Part shown: positions 6,907-15,389 of the stretch, piece after piece
How positions within the stretch are numbered: position 1 is the stretch's first letter
How the letters are laid out: every line of letters begins with the position of its first letter
Assembly (NCBI RefSeq): GCF_011758565.1
Contig: NZ_JAAMOX010000001.1
Span: 682,001 to 746,000, forward strand
Length of the DNA stretch: 64,000 nucleotides
Direction: 5' to 3'
DNA from: Lysinibacter cavernae
Lineage (GTDB): Bacteria > Actinomycetota > Actinomycetes > Actinomycetales > Microbacteriaceae
Program-made: the position numbers and the translations under genes
Notes under the pieces: generated by a model
Seen by the model: the letters and a program-made list of their open reading frames with translations, nothing else
Database searches by the model: none
What the model was told of the DNA's origin: nothing

Positions 6907-8530
6907 CGGTTAACGACGTGTTGCGTGTGCGTCGGATGCGGATCGTGTTCCCGATGGCAACGACCGCAGCGGAGACCGCACCGAGGGCTGCGATGATAAG
7001 CAGGATCGTTTGCAGCGGCAGACCTATGGCGATGCCCGGTGTGACTCCGCTGACCCGGTCAATGTCCTCAACCATCGTGCCGGGAACGTGTGTGTCAAGT
7101 CGGTCGGCGAAGCTGCCATCCGGCAGAATCACGGCGCTCGTGCCAACCGTCGAGATATTGACCACGGTGCGGCCTGTCTCAATCGCCCGAAGCTGCGCGA
7201 TCGCGAGCTGCTGCACGCTTTCGTCAGTATGCCCAAAATCGGCATTATTCGTTTGTGCAAGGATGAACTCCGCGTCGGTGTTCACCATTTCGCGCGCGAG
7301 GCTATCGTCAACGATATCGAAGCAGATGGAGAGTCCGACTCGCCAGTCTCCTATGTCAACAGTCGCGGGACGTGTGCCCGGCGTGTATTCAAGCTGCACC
7401 ATGTCAACCAGGTCTGGCGCAAGGGCATGGTAGAAGTCCCTGTGTGGCATGTACTCGGCAAACGGCACCGGGTGCTTCTTGTCGTACTGCCCAACTACTC
7501 CCCTGCCAGCTTCCCAGACGAGTGAGCTGTTGAAGTAACGGTCTCCGTCTTTGGTGATCGTACCAAACACGATGGGAACGTCGAGGTCGCGAGCGAGCGT
7601 TTCGATCATGGACGCCGCATCCTCGACCCGATTGGGGTCCAGATCGGATGCTCCTTCTGGCCACACCACCAGGTCAACGTTGCTGTCTGCGAGTGTCAGT
7701 GATTCGGTGAAATGTGAGTTAATCGAGTCCCACGGCTGACGATCATCAAAGATCCCTGACTTGGTGTTCCCCTGCACCGCCCCAATTCGCACGGTTCCCT
7801 CTACGGGGAGTGCATACACAGGCACAACAGAGAGCATAAGCCCAAGCAGAACAGGGGCAAGGACAAGGATGCGAGGGGCCGTCACATATTGCCCTGGCGC
7901 CACGAGTTGTTGTCGATAGAGCGCAACTGCGCAGAGGATGAAGGACACAAGGAACACCATCACAAAGCTCAATCCGGAAATGCCGATCCACGAGGCAAGC
8001 GCACCGAGCGGGCCATTTGACTGGGTTACCGCGACCCGACCCCAACCAAATCCGCCGTACGGCCAGCTCCCGGCAACCGTCTCTTTTGCGAGCCACAGCC
8101 CTGCAAGAACAACGGGAAGAAGTGCAAGGGTGACTCCGTTTCGGTGTCGGAACAGCCTCGGGAGGTATCGAGTGACAAGTGCGATCAACGCGCCAAAGAC
8201 GACGTGCCAAAACATCATGAAAGCGGCAAGTGCAGCCCACGGAACTGGGCCGAGGTAAAGGGTCAGCCAGAAAATATTCGGCATCCAGAAGGCGGCGCCA
8301 CCAAGAAGGCCGAGCAGTGCGCCGGCCCAGAAGGTGCGTCCCCAAAGCGGCGCGATAAGCAACGCAATTGCAGGAAAAGCGACTGGCCACCAGGCAAGCT
8401 CAGGCGACGCAACGTCGAGCAACAGGCCGCCGAGGATCGCGAGGGCACCGGCTAACCATCTGTTCTGGATGAGCACGGAAGCCGACGATGGCAACCCCTG
8501 GTGGTCGGAACGAGAATCAGGCAAGGTCAA
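6884..8530 (-). CDS. lnt: Apolipoprotein N-acyltransferase
   Basis: Transfers a third acyl chain to the N-terminal cysteine of lipoproteins at the outer face of the cytoplasmic membrane. 548 residues, typical length. The N-terminal half (about 25-240) is six or more membrane helices; the C-terminal half is a nitrilase fold. The catalytic triad is visible: Glu in VVWPEGASD (about 290), Lys in QYDKKHPVPFAEY (about 343), Cys in GLSICFDIV (about 400). A final helix follows near 515. It overlaps the 3' end of helY by four bases (ATGA), so it is translated from the same message. Several lipoproteins in this window are candidate substrates. Confidence 0.95.
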   Translation of the reverse strand: MTLPDSRSDHQGLPSSASVLIQNRWLAGALAILGGLLLDVASPELAWWPVAFPAIALLIAPLWGRTFWAGALLGLLGGAAFWMPNIFWLTLYLGPVPWAALAAFMMFWHVVFGALIALVTRYLPRLFRHRNGVTLALLPVVLAGLWLAKETVAGSWPYGGFGWGRVAVTQSNGPLGALASWIGISGLSFVMVFLVSFILCAVALYRQQLVAPGQYVTAPRILVLAPVLLGLMLSVVPVYALPVEGTVRIGAVQGNTKSGIFDDRQPWDSINSHFTESLTLADSNVDLVVWPEGASDLDPNRVEDAASMIETLARDLDVPIVFGTITKDGDRYFNSSLVWEAGRGVVGQYDKKHPVPFAEYMPHRDFYHALAPDLVDMVQLEYTPGTRPATVDIGDWRVGLSICFDIVDDSLAREMVNTDAEFILAQTNNADFGHTDESVQQLAIAQLRAIETGRTVVNISTVGTSAVILPDGSFADRLDTHVPGTMVEDIDRVSGVTPGIAIGLPLQTILLIIAALGAVSAAVVAIGNTIRIRRTRNTSLTEKDAQPE

Positions 8531-11079
8531 GCTTCGACCACCGACGAGTACGCAACGATACCGGTACGAAGGGCCTCAACTGCCTTCCTTGCAACCTTCG
8601 CGGTTGCGGCTGGGGCGACAATAGCCACTTGCTCAAGCAGGTCAACCGTTTGTTTCGTTGACCGAACAAAGTCGCCAGCTGCCATATCGGCCTCGCGAAG
8701 GACAAGACTCAGGTTGTCTCCCCTTGCCCAGGCATACATCGCGTTGCAGAGGCCAAGAGCGGGCTGGTCGGTACCGGGGAGTTTGTGGCGGCGTTCGACG
8801 TCATCCAGTCTGGCCCAGGCCTCGGTTGTGAGACGCAAGGCCTCACGGAACGGGCCCTTTGGCAGGTAGTTCTCTCCCACGGATTCCTCACGGCGGGGCT
8901 CGTAAACCAGCGCGGCACACAGTGCGGCCATTGCCGGCACATCAATGCCCTTCCAGTAATCGTTGCGGAGACACTCTGCGATGAGCAAGTCCCTTTCGCC
9001 GTATATGCGTTTGAGGGTACGACCCCACTCGCCCAGTACAACGGAACTCTCCTGGCTTGATGGCTGTGCGGAAGTTGTGTCGTCGAGGGCAGCATCAGGA
9101 AGTGAGGTTTCGGCTACGGCCGTTGAAACCTCAAGATAGCCAAGCTCGGTTAGGACATCCGTTACCCGGTCAAACACCGTGGCAACCGCCCCGGTGCGCG
9201 AGGCGATCTGACGACTCAGGTCCTGCTTCTTTGCGTTGAGTTTGACCCAACGCTCGGCCCAGCGAGCATGCAGTTCACGGTCTTTACACGAGTGACACGG
9301 ATGCTGTTTCATCTCAGCACGCAGTCGATTGATCTGCGCGGCACGCTCTGCTTGATCGCCCGCCGGCGTGGCGGTGCCACGAACCGATAAGCGCTCCCAG
9401 CGCCCCAGTTCTTCGCGGATGCGTGCGTAGCTGATAAAGTCGCCGCGGTCGCAAGCCATTGAGGTTTCGTAGCCTTCGAGGGAATCCTCGTACTGGCGCA
9501 CAGTTCGTGCCATGGAGACAACGGCACGGTCGGCTTGAAACTGGGCAAACGAAGACTCCAGGATTTCGCGTGTGCGTTCGCGACCATAGCGATCGATGAG
9601 GTTGACCGCCATGTTGTAGGTTGGGCGGAAACTTGAGTTCATCGGGTAGCTTCGGCGGGATGCGAGCGCTGCGGCCGCGTGCGGGTCAAACCCGTCGTGC
9701 CATACGAGTACCGAATGGCCCTCAACATCAATTCCACGACGGCCGGCTCGACCGGTGAGCTGCGTGTACTCCCCCGGTGTGATCGGCACGCGTGCCTCGC
9801 CATTGAACTTTTCGAGCTTCTCAAGCACCACGCTTCTCGCCGGCATATTGATGCCAAGAGCCAACGTCTCAGTTGCAAACACGATGAGAACAAGCCGCTT
9901 TTTAAAGAGCTCCTCGACGATCTCCTTGAAGGCAGGAAGCATGCCAGCGTGGTGGGCTGCGATACCCCGCTCGAGGCCGCTCAGCCACTCCCAGTAACCA
10001 AGAACGGCAAGGTCAGCGTCTGGGATGTCCTTGGTGCGTTCCTCGACGATCTCACGGATCTCGTCAGCCTCCTGCTGGGTCGTCAGGCTGATGCCGTCCC
10101 TGAGCAGTTGTTGAACGGCTTGATCGCAGCCGACTCGGCTGAAGATGAAGAAAATTGCCGGCAAGAGACGAGCATCCCACAGGTCCGCCACCACCTCGCT
10201 GCGCCTTGGCGACAGCGAGGTCTTGTAATCGTGCCGACGCGTTCCTTGCTCCCGACCGCGTTGGTTACGGCCACGCTGGTTGCGGCCACCGCCTTGGTTT
10301 GGTCTTCCTCTCGCCTCGGACTGTGCAAGCCTGACGAGCTCGGGATTCACCCTGGCATCCGCGCTGGTCGCGTCACCGCCAACAGGATCAAAGAGCTCTG
10401 TCAGCCCAGATCGTGTCACGACATGCTGATCAAGCGGAACAGGGCGATGCTCGGAAACAATGACGTCGGTGTTGCCTCGAACGGCCTGCAGCCAGTCACC
10501 AAATTCCTCTGCGTTTGACACCGTCGCGCTGAGCGAAACCATCGCAACCGAAGCCGGAAGATGGATGATGATTTCTTCCCATACCGCGCCCCTGAACCGG
10601 TCGGCGAGATAGTGAACCTCATCCATCACGACGCACGAGAGATTGCGCAGCAGTGTCGAATCCGCGTACAGCATGTTGCGAAGCACCTCAGTGGTCATGA
10701 CAACGATGCGGGCCGTTGCGTTCACATTGGTGTCACCGGTCAGCAATCCAACGTTTTCAGGACCGTATTCGGCAACTAACTCGTTGAACTTTTGATTGCT
10801 CAGCGCCTTGATTGGTGCCGTATAGAACACCTTATCCGTGGCCCCGCTCATCGCGAGGAAGATCGCGAACTCGGCAACAACGGTCTTACCGGCCCCCGTT
10901 GGTGCGGCGACAAGAACGCTGTTTCCGTCTTCGACGCTTTCACAGGCCGCAACCTGGAACGGATCAAGCCCAAACTCGGACATTGTGATGAACTCGCGCG
11001 TCCTCGGATGTTTTGCACCCTGTGCGGCGCGCGCGTAACGCTCGGCCGGCGAGAGTTCTTGGTCGTCGTGAACAGTCAT
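8527..11079 (-). CDS. helY: Ski2-like DEAD/DEAH-box RNA helicase (HelY type)
   Basis: ATP-dependent superfamily 2 helicase, 850 residues, probably acting on RNA. Motif I is APTGAGKTVV (about residue 59), motif II DEVH (about 153), motif III SAT (about 185), and motif VI QLTGRAGRRG (about 445). The C-terminal third is the helical DSHCT-like region (SCKDRELHARWAERW onward). A basic Gly/Arg/Asn/Gln insert with a repeated GRNQR unit lies at about residues 256-283, between the two RecA domains. The place between tatC and lnt matches the actinobacterial pafBC-tatAC-helY order. Gap to tatC is 36 bases. Confidence 0.93.
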   Translation of the reverse strand: MTVHDDQELSPAERYARAAQGAKHPRTREFITMSEFGLDPFQVAACESVEDGNSVLVAAPTGAGKTVVAEFAIFLAMSGATDKVFYTAPIKALSNQKFNELVAEYGPENVGLLTGDTNVNATARIVVMTTEVLRNMLYADSTLLRNLSCVVMDEVHYLADRFRGAVWEEIIIHLPASVAMVSLSATVSNAEEFGDWLQAVRGNTDVIVSEHRPVPLDQHVVTRSGLTELFDPVGGDATSADARVNPELVRLAQSEARGRPNQGGGRNQRGRNQRGREQGTRRHDYKTSLSPRRSEVVADLWDARLLPAIFFIFSRVGCDQAVQQLLRDGISLTTQQEADEIREIVEERTKDIPDADLAVLGYWEWLSGLERGIAAHHAGMLPAFKEIVEELFKKRLVLIVFATETLALGINMPARSVVLEKLEKFNGEARVPITPGEYTQLTGRAGRRGIDVEGHSVLVWHDGFDPHAAAALASRRSYPMNSSFRPTYNMAVNLIDRYGRERTREILESSFAQFQADRAVVSMARTVRQYEDSLEGYETSMACDRGDFISYARIREELGRWERLSVRGTATPAGDQAERAAQINRLRAEMKQHPCHSCKDRELHARWAERWVKLNAKKQDLSRQIASRTGAVATVFDRVTDVLTELGYLEVSTAVAETSLPDAALDDTTSAQPSSQESSVVLGEWGRTLKRIYGERDLLIAECLRNDYWKGIDVPAMAALCAALVYEPRREESVGENYLPKGPFREALRLTTEAWARLDDVERRHKLPGTDQPALGLCNAMYAWARGDNLSLVLREADMAAGDFVRSTKQTVDLLEQVAIVAPAATAKVARKAVEALRTGIVAYSSVVEA

Positions 11080-11115
11080 TGTGCAGCTCCCCGCTGTGAG
11101 AAAGGGCCAGAGCCG

Positions 11116-11922
11116 CTAGGCCGGGTCAGTGAGATCGTAATCGGCCAGGAGGCCTTTTTGCTTTTTCGCAAGTCGTCTATCGTGCAGATAGGCAATGCCG
11201 GCTGCGAGCAGATAGAGCAGGATCATCGGTATCGCAAGGAAGAGCATGCTCAAGACATCCGCTGCAGGCGTTGCCATCGCGGTAAAGAGGACGATCACGA
11301 GGATAGCGACGCGCCACGACTTGATAATTGACTTTGCCGTCAGCACCCCAACAAAGTTGAGCAAAACCAGCAGCACGGGAAGCACAAACGCAACACCAAC
11401 CACAATGATGAGCCGAAGCGCAAAGTCGAAGTACTGCCGCGCGTTGAGGCGAGCGGCATCCTCAGCCGGGGCAAAACCCGTCATGAGGTTCACGATGTTT
11501 GGGAAGACGATCCAGCCCGCATAGCAACCCGCAAAAAACAGCGGCACTGCTGCGGCAAGAAACGCAATGGCGTATCGCTTCTCATTGCGTTTGAGGCCGG
11601 GAGAAAGAAACGCCCAGACCTGATAGAGCCAGAACGGTGCCGAAAGGACAAAGCCGATAATGAGCGAGATTTGCAGCTTCAGGTCAAACGCGCCGGTGAT
11701 GTCGGCGTAGTTCAGCTCGGCTTCGCGGTTCTGCTGCTCGGCAATCGTGAAGATGGGCTCACGGAGCGCGTCCCAGACAAAATCGGAGAGAAACCATCCG
11801 ACGACCATGCACAGAACAATCGCGATGGCAGCGCGAAACAGCCGCTTACGCAGCTCAATGAGGTGCTGCCCCAGAGACATCCGCGCTTCGCGGGATTTCT
11901 GGGGCTTCGCTGAAGCTCCCAA
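11116..11922 (-). CDS. tatC: Sec-independent protein translocase subunit TatC
   Basis: Polytopic core of the twin-arginine translocase; recognises RR signal peptides and exports folded proteins. The product has about 268 residues and six membrane helices. The hallmark N-terminus is SLGQHLIELRKRLF (about 16-29), and the first periplasmic loop contains the conserved FxxxLK-type segment FDLKLQISLIIG. An in-frame stop lies nine bases upstream of the TTG at 11922, so the start is either that TTG or the ATG at 11880 (MSLGQHL). The longer form fits other TatC proteins, but neither has a strong ribosome site. It follows tatA by nine bases. Confidence 0.93.
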   Translation of the reverse strand: MGASAKPQKSREARMSLGQHLIELRKRLFRAAIAIVLCMVVGWFLSDFVWDALREPIFTIAEQQNREAELNYADITGAFDLKLQISLIIGFVLSAPFWLYQVWAFLSPGLKRNEKRYAIAFLAAAVPLFFAGCYAGWIVFPNIVNLMTGFAPAEDAARLNARQYFDFALRLIIVVGVAFVLPVLLVLLNFVGVLTAKSIIKSWRVAILVIVLFTAMATPAADVLSMLFLAIPMILLYLLAAGIAYLHDRRLAKKQKGLLADYDLTDPA

Positions 11923-11931
11923 CGAAGGCGG

Positions 11932-12222
11932 CTAGTGCTGTGTTGGGGTGTTCGGCTGAGTACCGTCGCTTGGTGCGGCGGCCTCCGGAGCGACGTTCTG
12001 CGCAGCCCCGTTCGCAACAGTGCCAGGTGCGGCTGGCGCCTGACCTGCTGCGGCATTTGGTGCGGATGCATCTGGAACGTTGTCACTCTTGATCTCGTTC
12101 TTAAAGATCTTCATCGACTGCCCCATGCTGCGAGCCAACGCAGGAAGCTTCGTTGCGCCAAAAAGTAGCAGCACAACGAGGATGATGATCACCGCGTGCC
12201 ACCCGCCAAAGTTTGCAAGCAT
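11932..12222 (-). CDS. tatA: Sec-independent protein translocase subunit TatA
   Basis: Pore-forming subunit of the twin-arginine translocase. 96 residues: a short N-terminus, one membrane helix (about 5-22, [18 protein letters not shown]), then an amphipathic helix ([17 protein letters not shown]) and a disordered Ala/Pro-rich tail. The FG hinge (LFGATKLP) is intact. The start is the ATG at 12222 ([10 protein letters not shown]), with GGA ten bases upstream; an earlier ATG at 12249 would add nine polar residues before the helix. It is directly upstream of tatC. No tatB is in the window. Confidence 0.93.
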   Translation of the reverse strand: MLANFGGWHAVIIILVVLLLFGATKLPALARSMGQSMKIFKNEIKSDNVPDASAPNAAAGQAPAAPGTVANGAAQNVAPEAAAPSDGTQPNTPTQH

Positions 12223-12290
12223 TAGGAATTCCGTTTCGTTATAAAGCAAAAAGTCATCACAAGTCTAACCTATGACTCCTGGGCGAAAAC

Positions 12291-13331
12291 TTACGATCCG
12301 TAGAGGTCGAGCGCGGCTTTGGCCCACGACGACACTGCGGTGCGCGCCTCGGGAGGATCAACAATGCTGAGCTCGGCGCTGTGCGTGGAAGCGAGCCTCG
12401 TAATGCCCGCGAAGCTTGACACTCGGATGCGGGCAAGGGCCCGCTCGCCGATCGCCGGCGGCGGCAACAGCACTGGTCGCTTTGCGTTCTGTGCCGTCAC
12501 GGGCGCCTCCGGATCAAAAATCACGGGCTGGAAGTCTTGAATGAGGCTGAATCCAGCTGCACTCACGTCGAGGGTTACAACCTGCTGGCTGGCATCCTGT
12601 TCAAGAAACTCGGGATCATATGCTTCACGGCGATGCGTCGGATCGATCGTTTCGCCAAGTTGCACAGCGGTCATGCGGTCGAGTCGAAACATCCTCGGAG
12701 CCTCACGGAGGTGATCCCAGCCGCGGAGATACCAGACATCGTCTGTCGAGACGACTTCTTGGGCATCAACCGTACGCTGGGCCTGTTCCCCATCAGCGTT
12801 TCGGTAGTAAAAATCCAATTGGCGGCCTTCGGCGACGGCCTGACGCGCCAGCGTAATCCGCTGCTCGCCGGCGGAGCCAGCAAATTCGTGAGGGGCTATG
12901 CTCACCGTCGAGAGAAGCGGTCCATCTGCTCCCCCGCGCAGCTTTTGCATGAGGAGGTCGATGTCTCCTGAATCACGGAACTCAGGAAGGCCAGAAAGGT
13001 ACTGGAGACCGGCGAGCAGCGCCGCTATCTCAGAGGTGGAGAAGCGCGGAACATCTTCGATGCCAACATAATTGCGCAGAACCACCTCGTCGTGCTGCTC
13101 GAGTGCATCCCAGTCGATGTCGAACAGGTCACTGTGCTGGTACGTTGACGTGTCGCCTGGAAGACCGGCTGTTCCGAGAAACGGAACAATCGAACGAACG
13201 TAGGCGGGCGCTACGTCAAAATCATTGGCGACCTCTGTAACGGTCACGACTCCGCGGTCGATGAGATAGGGAACGAGGCTCAGCAGGAACGTGAGCTTAT
13301 CGGTTGCGACCAGTGGCTGAGGTTTAGCCAT
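12291..13331 (-). CDS. pafC: WYL-domain transcriptional regulator PafC
   Basis: Partner of PafB; in mycobacteria the PafBC complex activates the LexA/RecA-independent DNA damage response. 346 residues. An N-terminal winged helix-turn-helix (about 12-55, LIDRGVVTVTEVANDFDV) is followed by a WYL domain (about 155-240; the motif itself is WYLRGWD) and a C-terminal WCX-like domain. The start overlaps the pafB stop by eight bases. It sits between pafB and tatA, as in other actinobacteria. Confidence 0.92.
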   Translation of the reverse strand: MAKPQPLVATDKLTFLLSLVPYLIDRGVVTVTEVANDFDVAPAYVRSIVPFLGTAGLPGDTSTYQHSDLFDIDWDALEQHDEVVLRNYVGIEDVPRFSTSEIAALLAGLQYLSGLPEFRDSGDIDLLMQKLRGGADGPLLSTVSIAPHEFAGSAGEQRITLARQAVAEGRQLDFYYRNADGEQAQRTVDAQEVVSTDDVWYLRGWDHLREAPRMFRLDRMTAVQLGETIDPTHRREAYDPEFLEQDASQQVVTLDVSAAGFSLIQDFQPVIFDPEAPVTAQNAKRPVLLPPPAIGERALARIRVSSFAGITRLASTHSAELSIVDPPEARTAVSSWAKAALDLYGS

Positions 13332-14355
13332 GCGCGCTCACCGCCCTTCGGAGACGCCGGATGACGAGATCACGCAGTTCAGCTGGCTCGATAACCGTCG
13401 CCTCTGGGCCGTAGCCGGCGAGCTCGTCTGCAAATACGTGGGCATCCACATAGGGAACGGAAAGCGTGATCAGGGCGGTCGAGTCGTCGATTCCAACTGG
13501 AGAGTCGCCCTCGCTCGCCTTCGCCGCGCGCTCAGCGAGCCGAACGGCAGCATCTGTGTTCCGAAGTACCCTGACCGTCGCGTGCTGACGATCGGCAATG
13601 GCCTGCAGCTCAGAGAAGAGGTGACCAGCGTAATCAAACGAATCGTCATAGTTGTAGTCGGGTGCAGAAACCTGCGAGACGGGTGAAACCATTCGCGAGA
13701 GCAGGAATGTTCGGGGCGCGTGCATCGCCCAGTCGTACGAGTAGAGGTGCCAGCGCGACTCAAAGCTGACCAGCGCGAGTGGTACAACCTCTCGTGTGAA
13801 CACGGCAGGAATTCCGGGCTTTGCATACTGGAATGACACGGTGTGGCGCTGCTGAATGGCCTCAAGCAACGCCGGAAATGCCGCGTCTCGAGTGTGCACT
13901 CGGGGCGAGTATCCGATCAGCGCGGAATCGGGGGTAACGCCGAGCGACGTTAGCTTCATCAGCGAGCGGCGGGACTCAGCCGAGAGCGAGCCCTCACGCC
14001 AAACCGTTGAAGCGAGCGCAAGGAGCGCGCGCTCCCGAGCGTCAAAACTCACATCTGCGGGAAGCTCGTAGCCCTCTTTGAGGATGCGGTACCGCATGAG
14101 CTGGGTATTGCCGGCTTCTTCCGGCGAGTCAATCGTATCGAGGGGGATGCCGAGTTCGCGCAGGCTGTCTTTGTCCCGCTCGAATTGGCGTTCGAGTGAG
14201 GCATTATTGCCCGACTCGTCATAGCGATCCGAGTAGCCGTACACCGACGACAAGATCTGCTGCTTTGTGAGTCCTGTCGTGCTCGCAATGAGCGCGAGCA
14301 CCATGCTGAACAGTCGTTTCTCCGAAGAGATCGAGCGTTGCTGAGGGGCAGCCAC
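13324..14355 (-). CDS. pafB: WYL-domain transcriptional regulator PafB
   Basis: Half of the PafBC DNA damage-response activator. 343 residues from the GTG at 14355, chosen because AGGGAG lies eight bases upstream; an in-frame ATG at 14382 lacks one. The N-terminal helix-turn-helix is at about 10-60 (LFSMVLALIASTTGLTKQQI). The WYL domain is at about 150-225, with the motif degenerated to WHLYSYD. The C-terminal WCX region follows. In mycobacteria the gene is preceded by pafA; here an FKBP-like lipoprotein precedes it. Confidence 0.92.
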   Translation of the reverse strand: MAAPQQRSISSEKRLFSMVLALIASTTGLTKQQILSSVYGYSDRYDESGNNASLERQFERDKDSLRELGIPLDTIDSPEEAGNTQLMRYRILKEGYELPADVSFDARERALLALASTVWREGSLSAESRRSLMKLTSLGVTPDSALIGYSPRVHTRDAAFPALLEAIQQRHTVSFQYAKPGIPAVFTREVVPLALVSFESRWHLYSYDWAMHAPRTFLLSRMVSPVSQVSAPDYNYDDSFDYAGHLFSELQAIADRQHATVRVLRNTDAAVRLAERAAKASEGDSPVGIDDSTALITLSVPYVDAHVFADELAGYGPEATVIEPAELRDLVIRRLRRAVSAHG

Positions 14356-14407
14356 CGTTCTCCCTTCGTCGCGGTGAAACAAGCAGGGCGGATGCCCGGA
14401 AAACGGC

Positions 14408-15352
14408 CTAAGACGCGCTCAGCACATCGATCACAAAGATCATGGCTTCGTCGCCAGGCACAATCGCAACGATCTGCGATCCGACGGTCGAACCAATGAT
14501 TGCTTCGGAGAGGTCATCGCCCTTGGCGACGGGAACAGCGCGGGGCTGACCGTCATCCCAGGTCGAGCCAACGACAGCTTTGGTGTTCCAGTTCACCTGG
14601 AGAATCTGCAGCAGTACGGTATTTCCATCGGCAACAACCTGGGCCGTATCTTTGCCAGGCGCGCGAACATCACCAGTTACACGGGTTGCCGAAACAAACT
14701 TCTCGGGGGCGGCCTGATTTGGCAGCGTGAGTCCAGGCTGTCCGTCTGGTGTGGTCACAACGGCAGGGAAATCATTCGGCAAGTCATGAACTGCGCCGGT
14801 TGCTTTGTTTGGGCTTGCCGAAACAACATCAGCAACCATCACCAGCTTGCCGTCCTTGCCAAGCTGCGGAAAGTACATCGCGGCGTCGTCTGCTGACACG
14901 CCAAGGTCAGTTGCCGAAAGCGTCACAGCAATACGTGAACCAACGGGGGTACACGCCAGCGCGCTCTGGAGGTTGTTGAGCTCGCCGCTTGCCGGAACCA
15001 TCGCCATTTGTGGGGTGCCGGAGTCGTAGGTATTCAAGATTGGGTCACCGGTGACACCATCGAAGAGCACCTGATTGAAGGTAACAATGTCGCCCTTGTT
15101 TACAACGTTCCCGTCACCAAGTTCAAGGACGCTACGTTCAGAAGAGGTGCCATAGGCAGGAGTTGGGAACGTCACCTTTGGCGATTCTCCAAAGCTGTTG
15201 CTTACGGAGATGCTGTCAGATCCCTGGCCCGACTTGAGTAGCGGCTCGCAGCCGGCAACCTGATCGGATGGCGTGCTGCTGCACGCGGTGAGCGACAGGG
15301 TGATGACTGCTGCGGCAAGGACGGCTACGTGGCGCACTGATACTCGATTCAT
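14408..15352 (-). CDS. FKBP-type peptidyl-prolyl isomerase-like lipoprotein
   Basis: Membrane-anchored extracytoplasmic protein with two FKBP-like regions. The 314-residue product from the ATG at 15352 has a signal with lipobox LTAC (about residue 23). The first region is about 75-185 (GDIVTFNQVLFDGVTGDPI, LNNLQSALACTPVGSRIAVT), the second about 225-314 (VLLQILQVNWNTKAVVGSTW, IIGSTVGSQIVAIVPGD). The aromatic residues that line active FKBP pockets are largely missing, so it may be a chaperone or scaffold rather than an isomerase. An in-frame ATG three codons upstream is possible. A longer open frame to 15625 is antisense-like and rejected. Confidence 0.8.
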   Translation of the reverse strand: MNRVSVRHVAVLAAAVITLSLTACSSTPSDQVAGCEPLLKSGQGSDSISVSNSFGESPKVTFPTPAYGTSSERSVLELGDGNVVNKGDIVTFNQVLFDGVTGDPILNTYDSGTPQMAMVPASGELNNLQSALACTPVGSRIAVTLSATDLGVSADDAAMYFPQLGKDGKLVMVADVVSASPNKATGAVHDLPNDFPAVVTTPDGQPGLTLPNQAAPEKFVSATRVTGDVRAPGKDTAQVVADGNTVLLQILQVNWNTKAVVGSTWDDGQPRAVPVAKGDDLSEAIIGSTVGSQIVAIVPGDEAMIFVIDVLSAS

Positions 15353-15389
15353 GAAAGGCATTGGGAGAGAAAACGACCCAGCAGAAAGT

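Noticed and set aside
9679-10518. 279-codon plus-strand open frame opposite helY
   Set aside because: Antisense to the helicase core motifs; no recognisable protein features.
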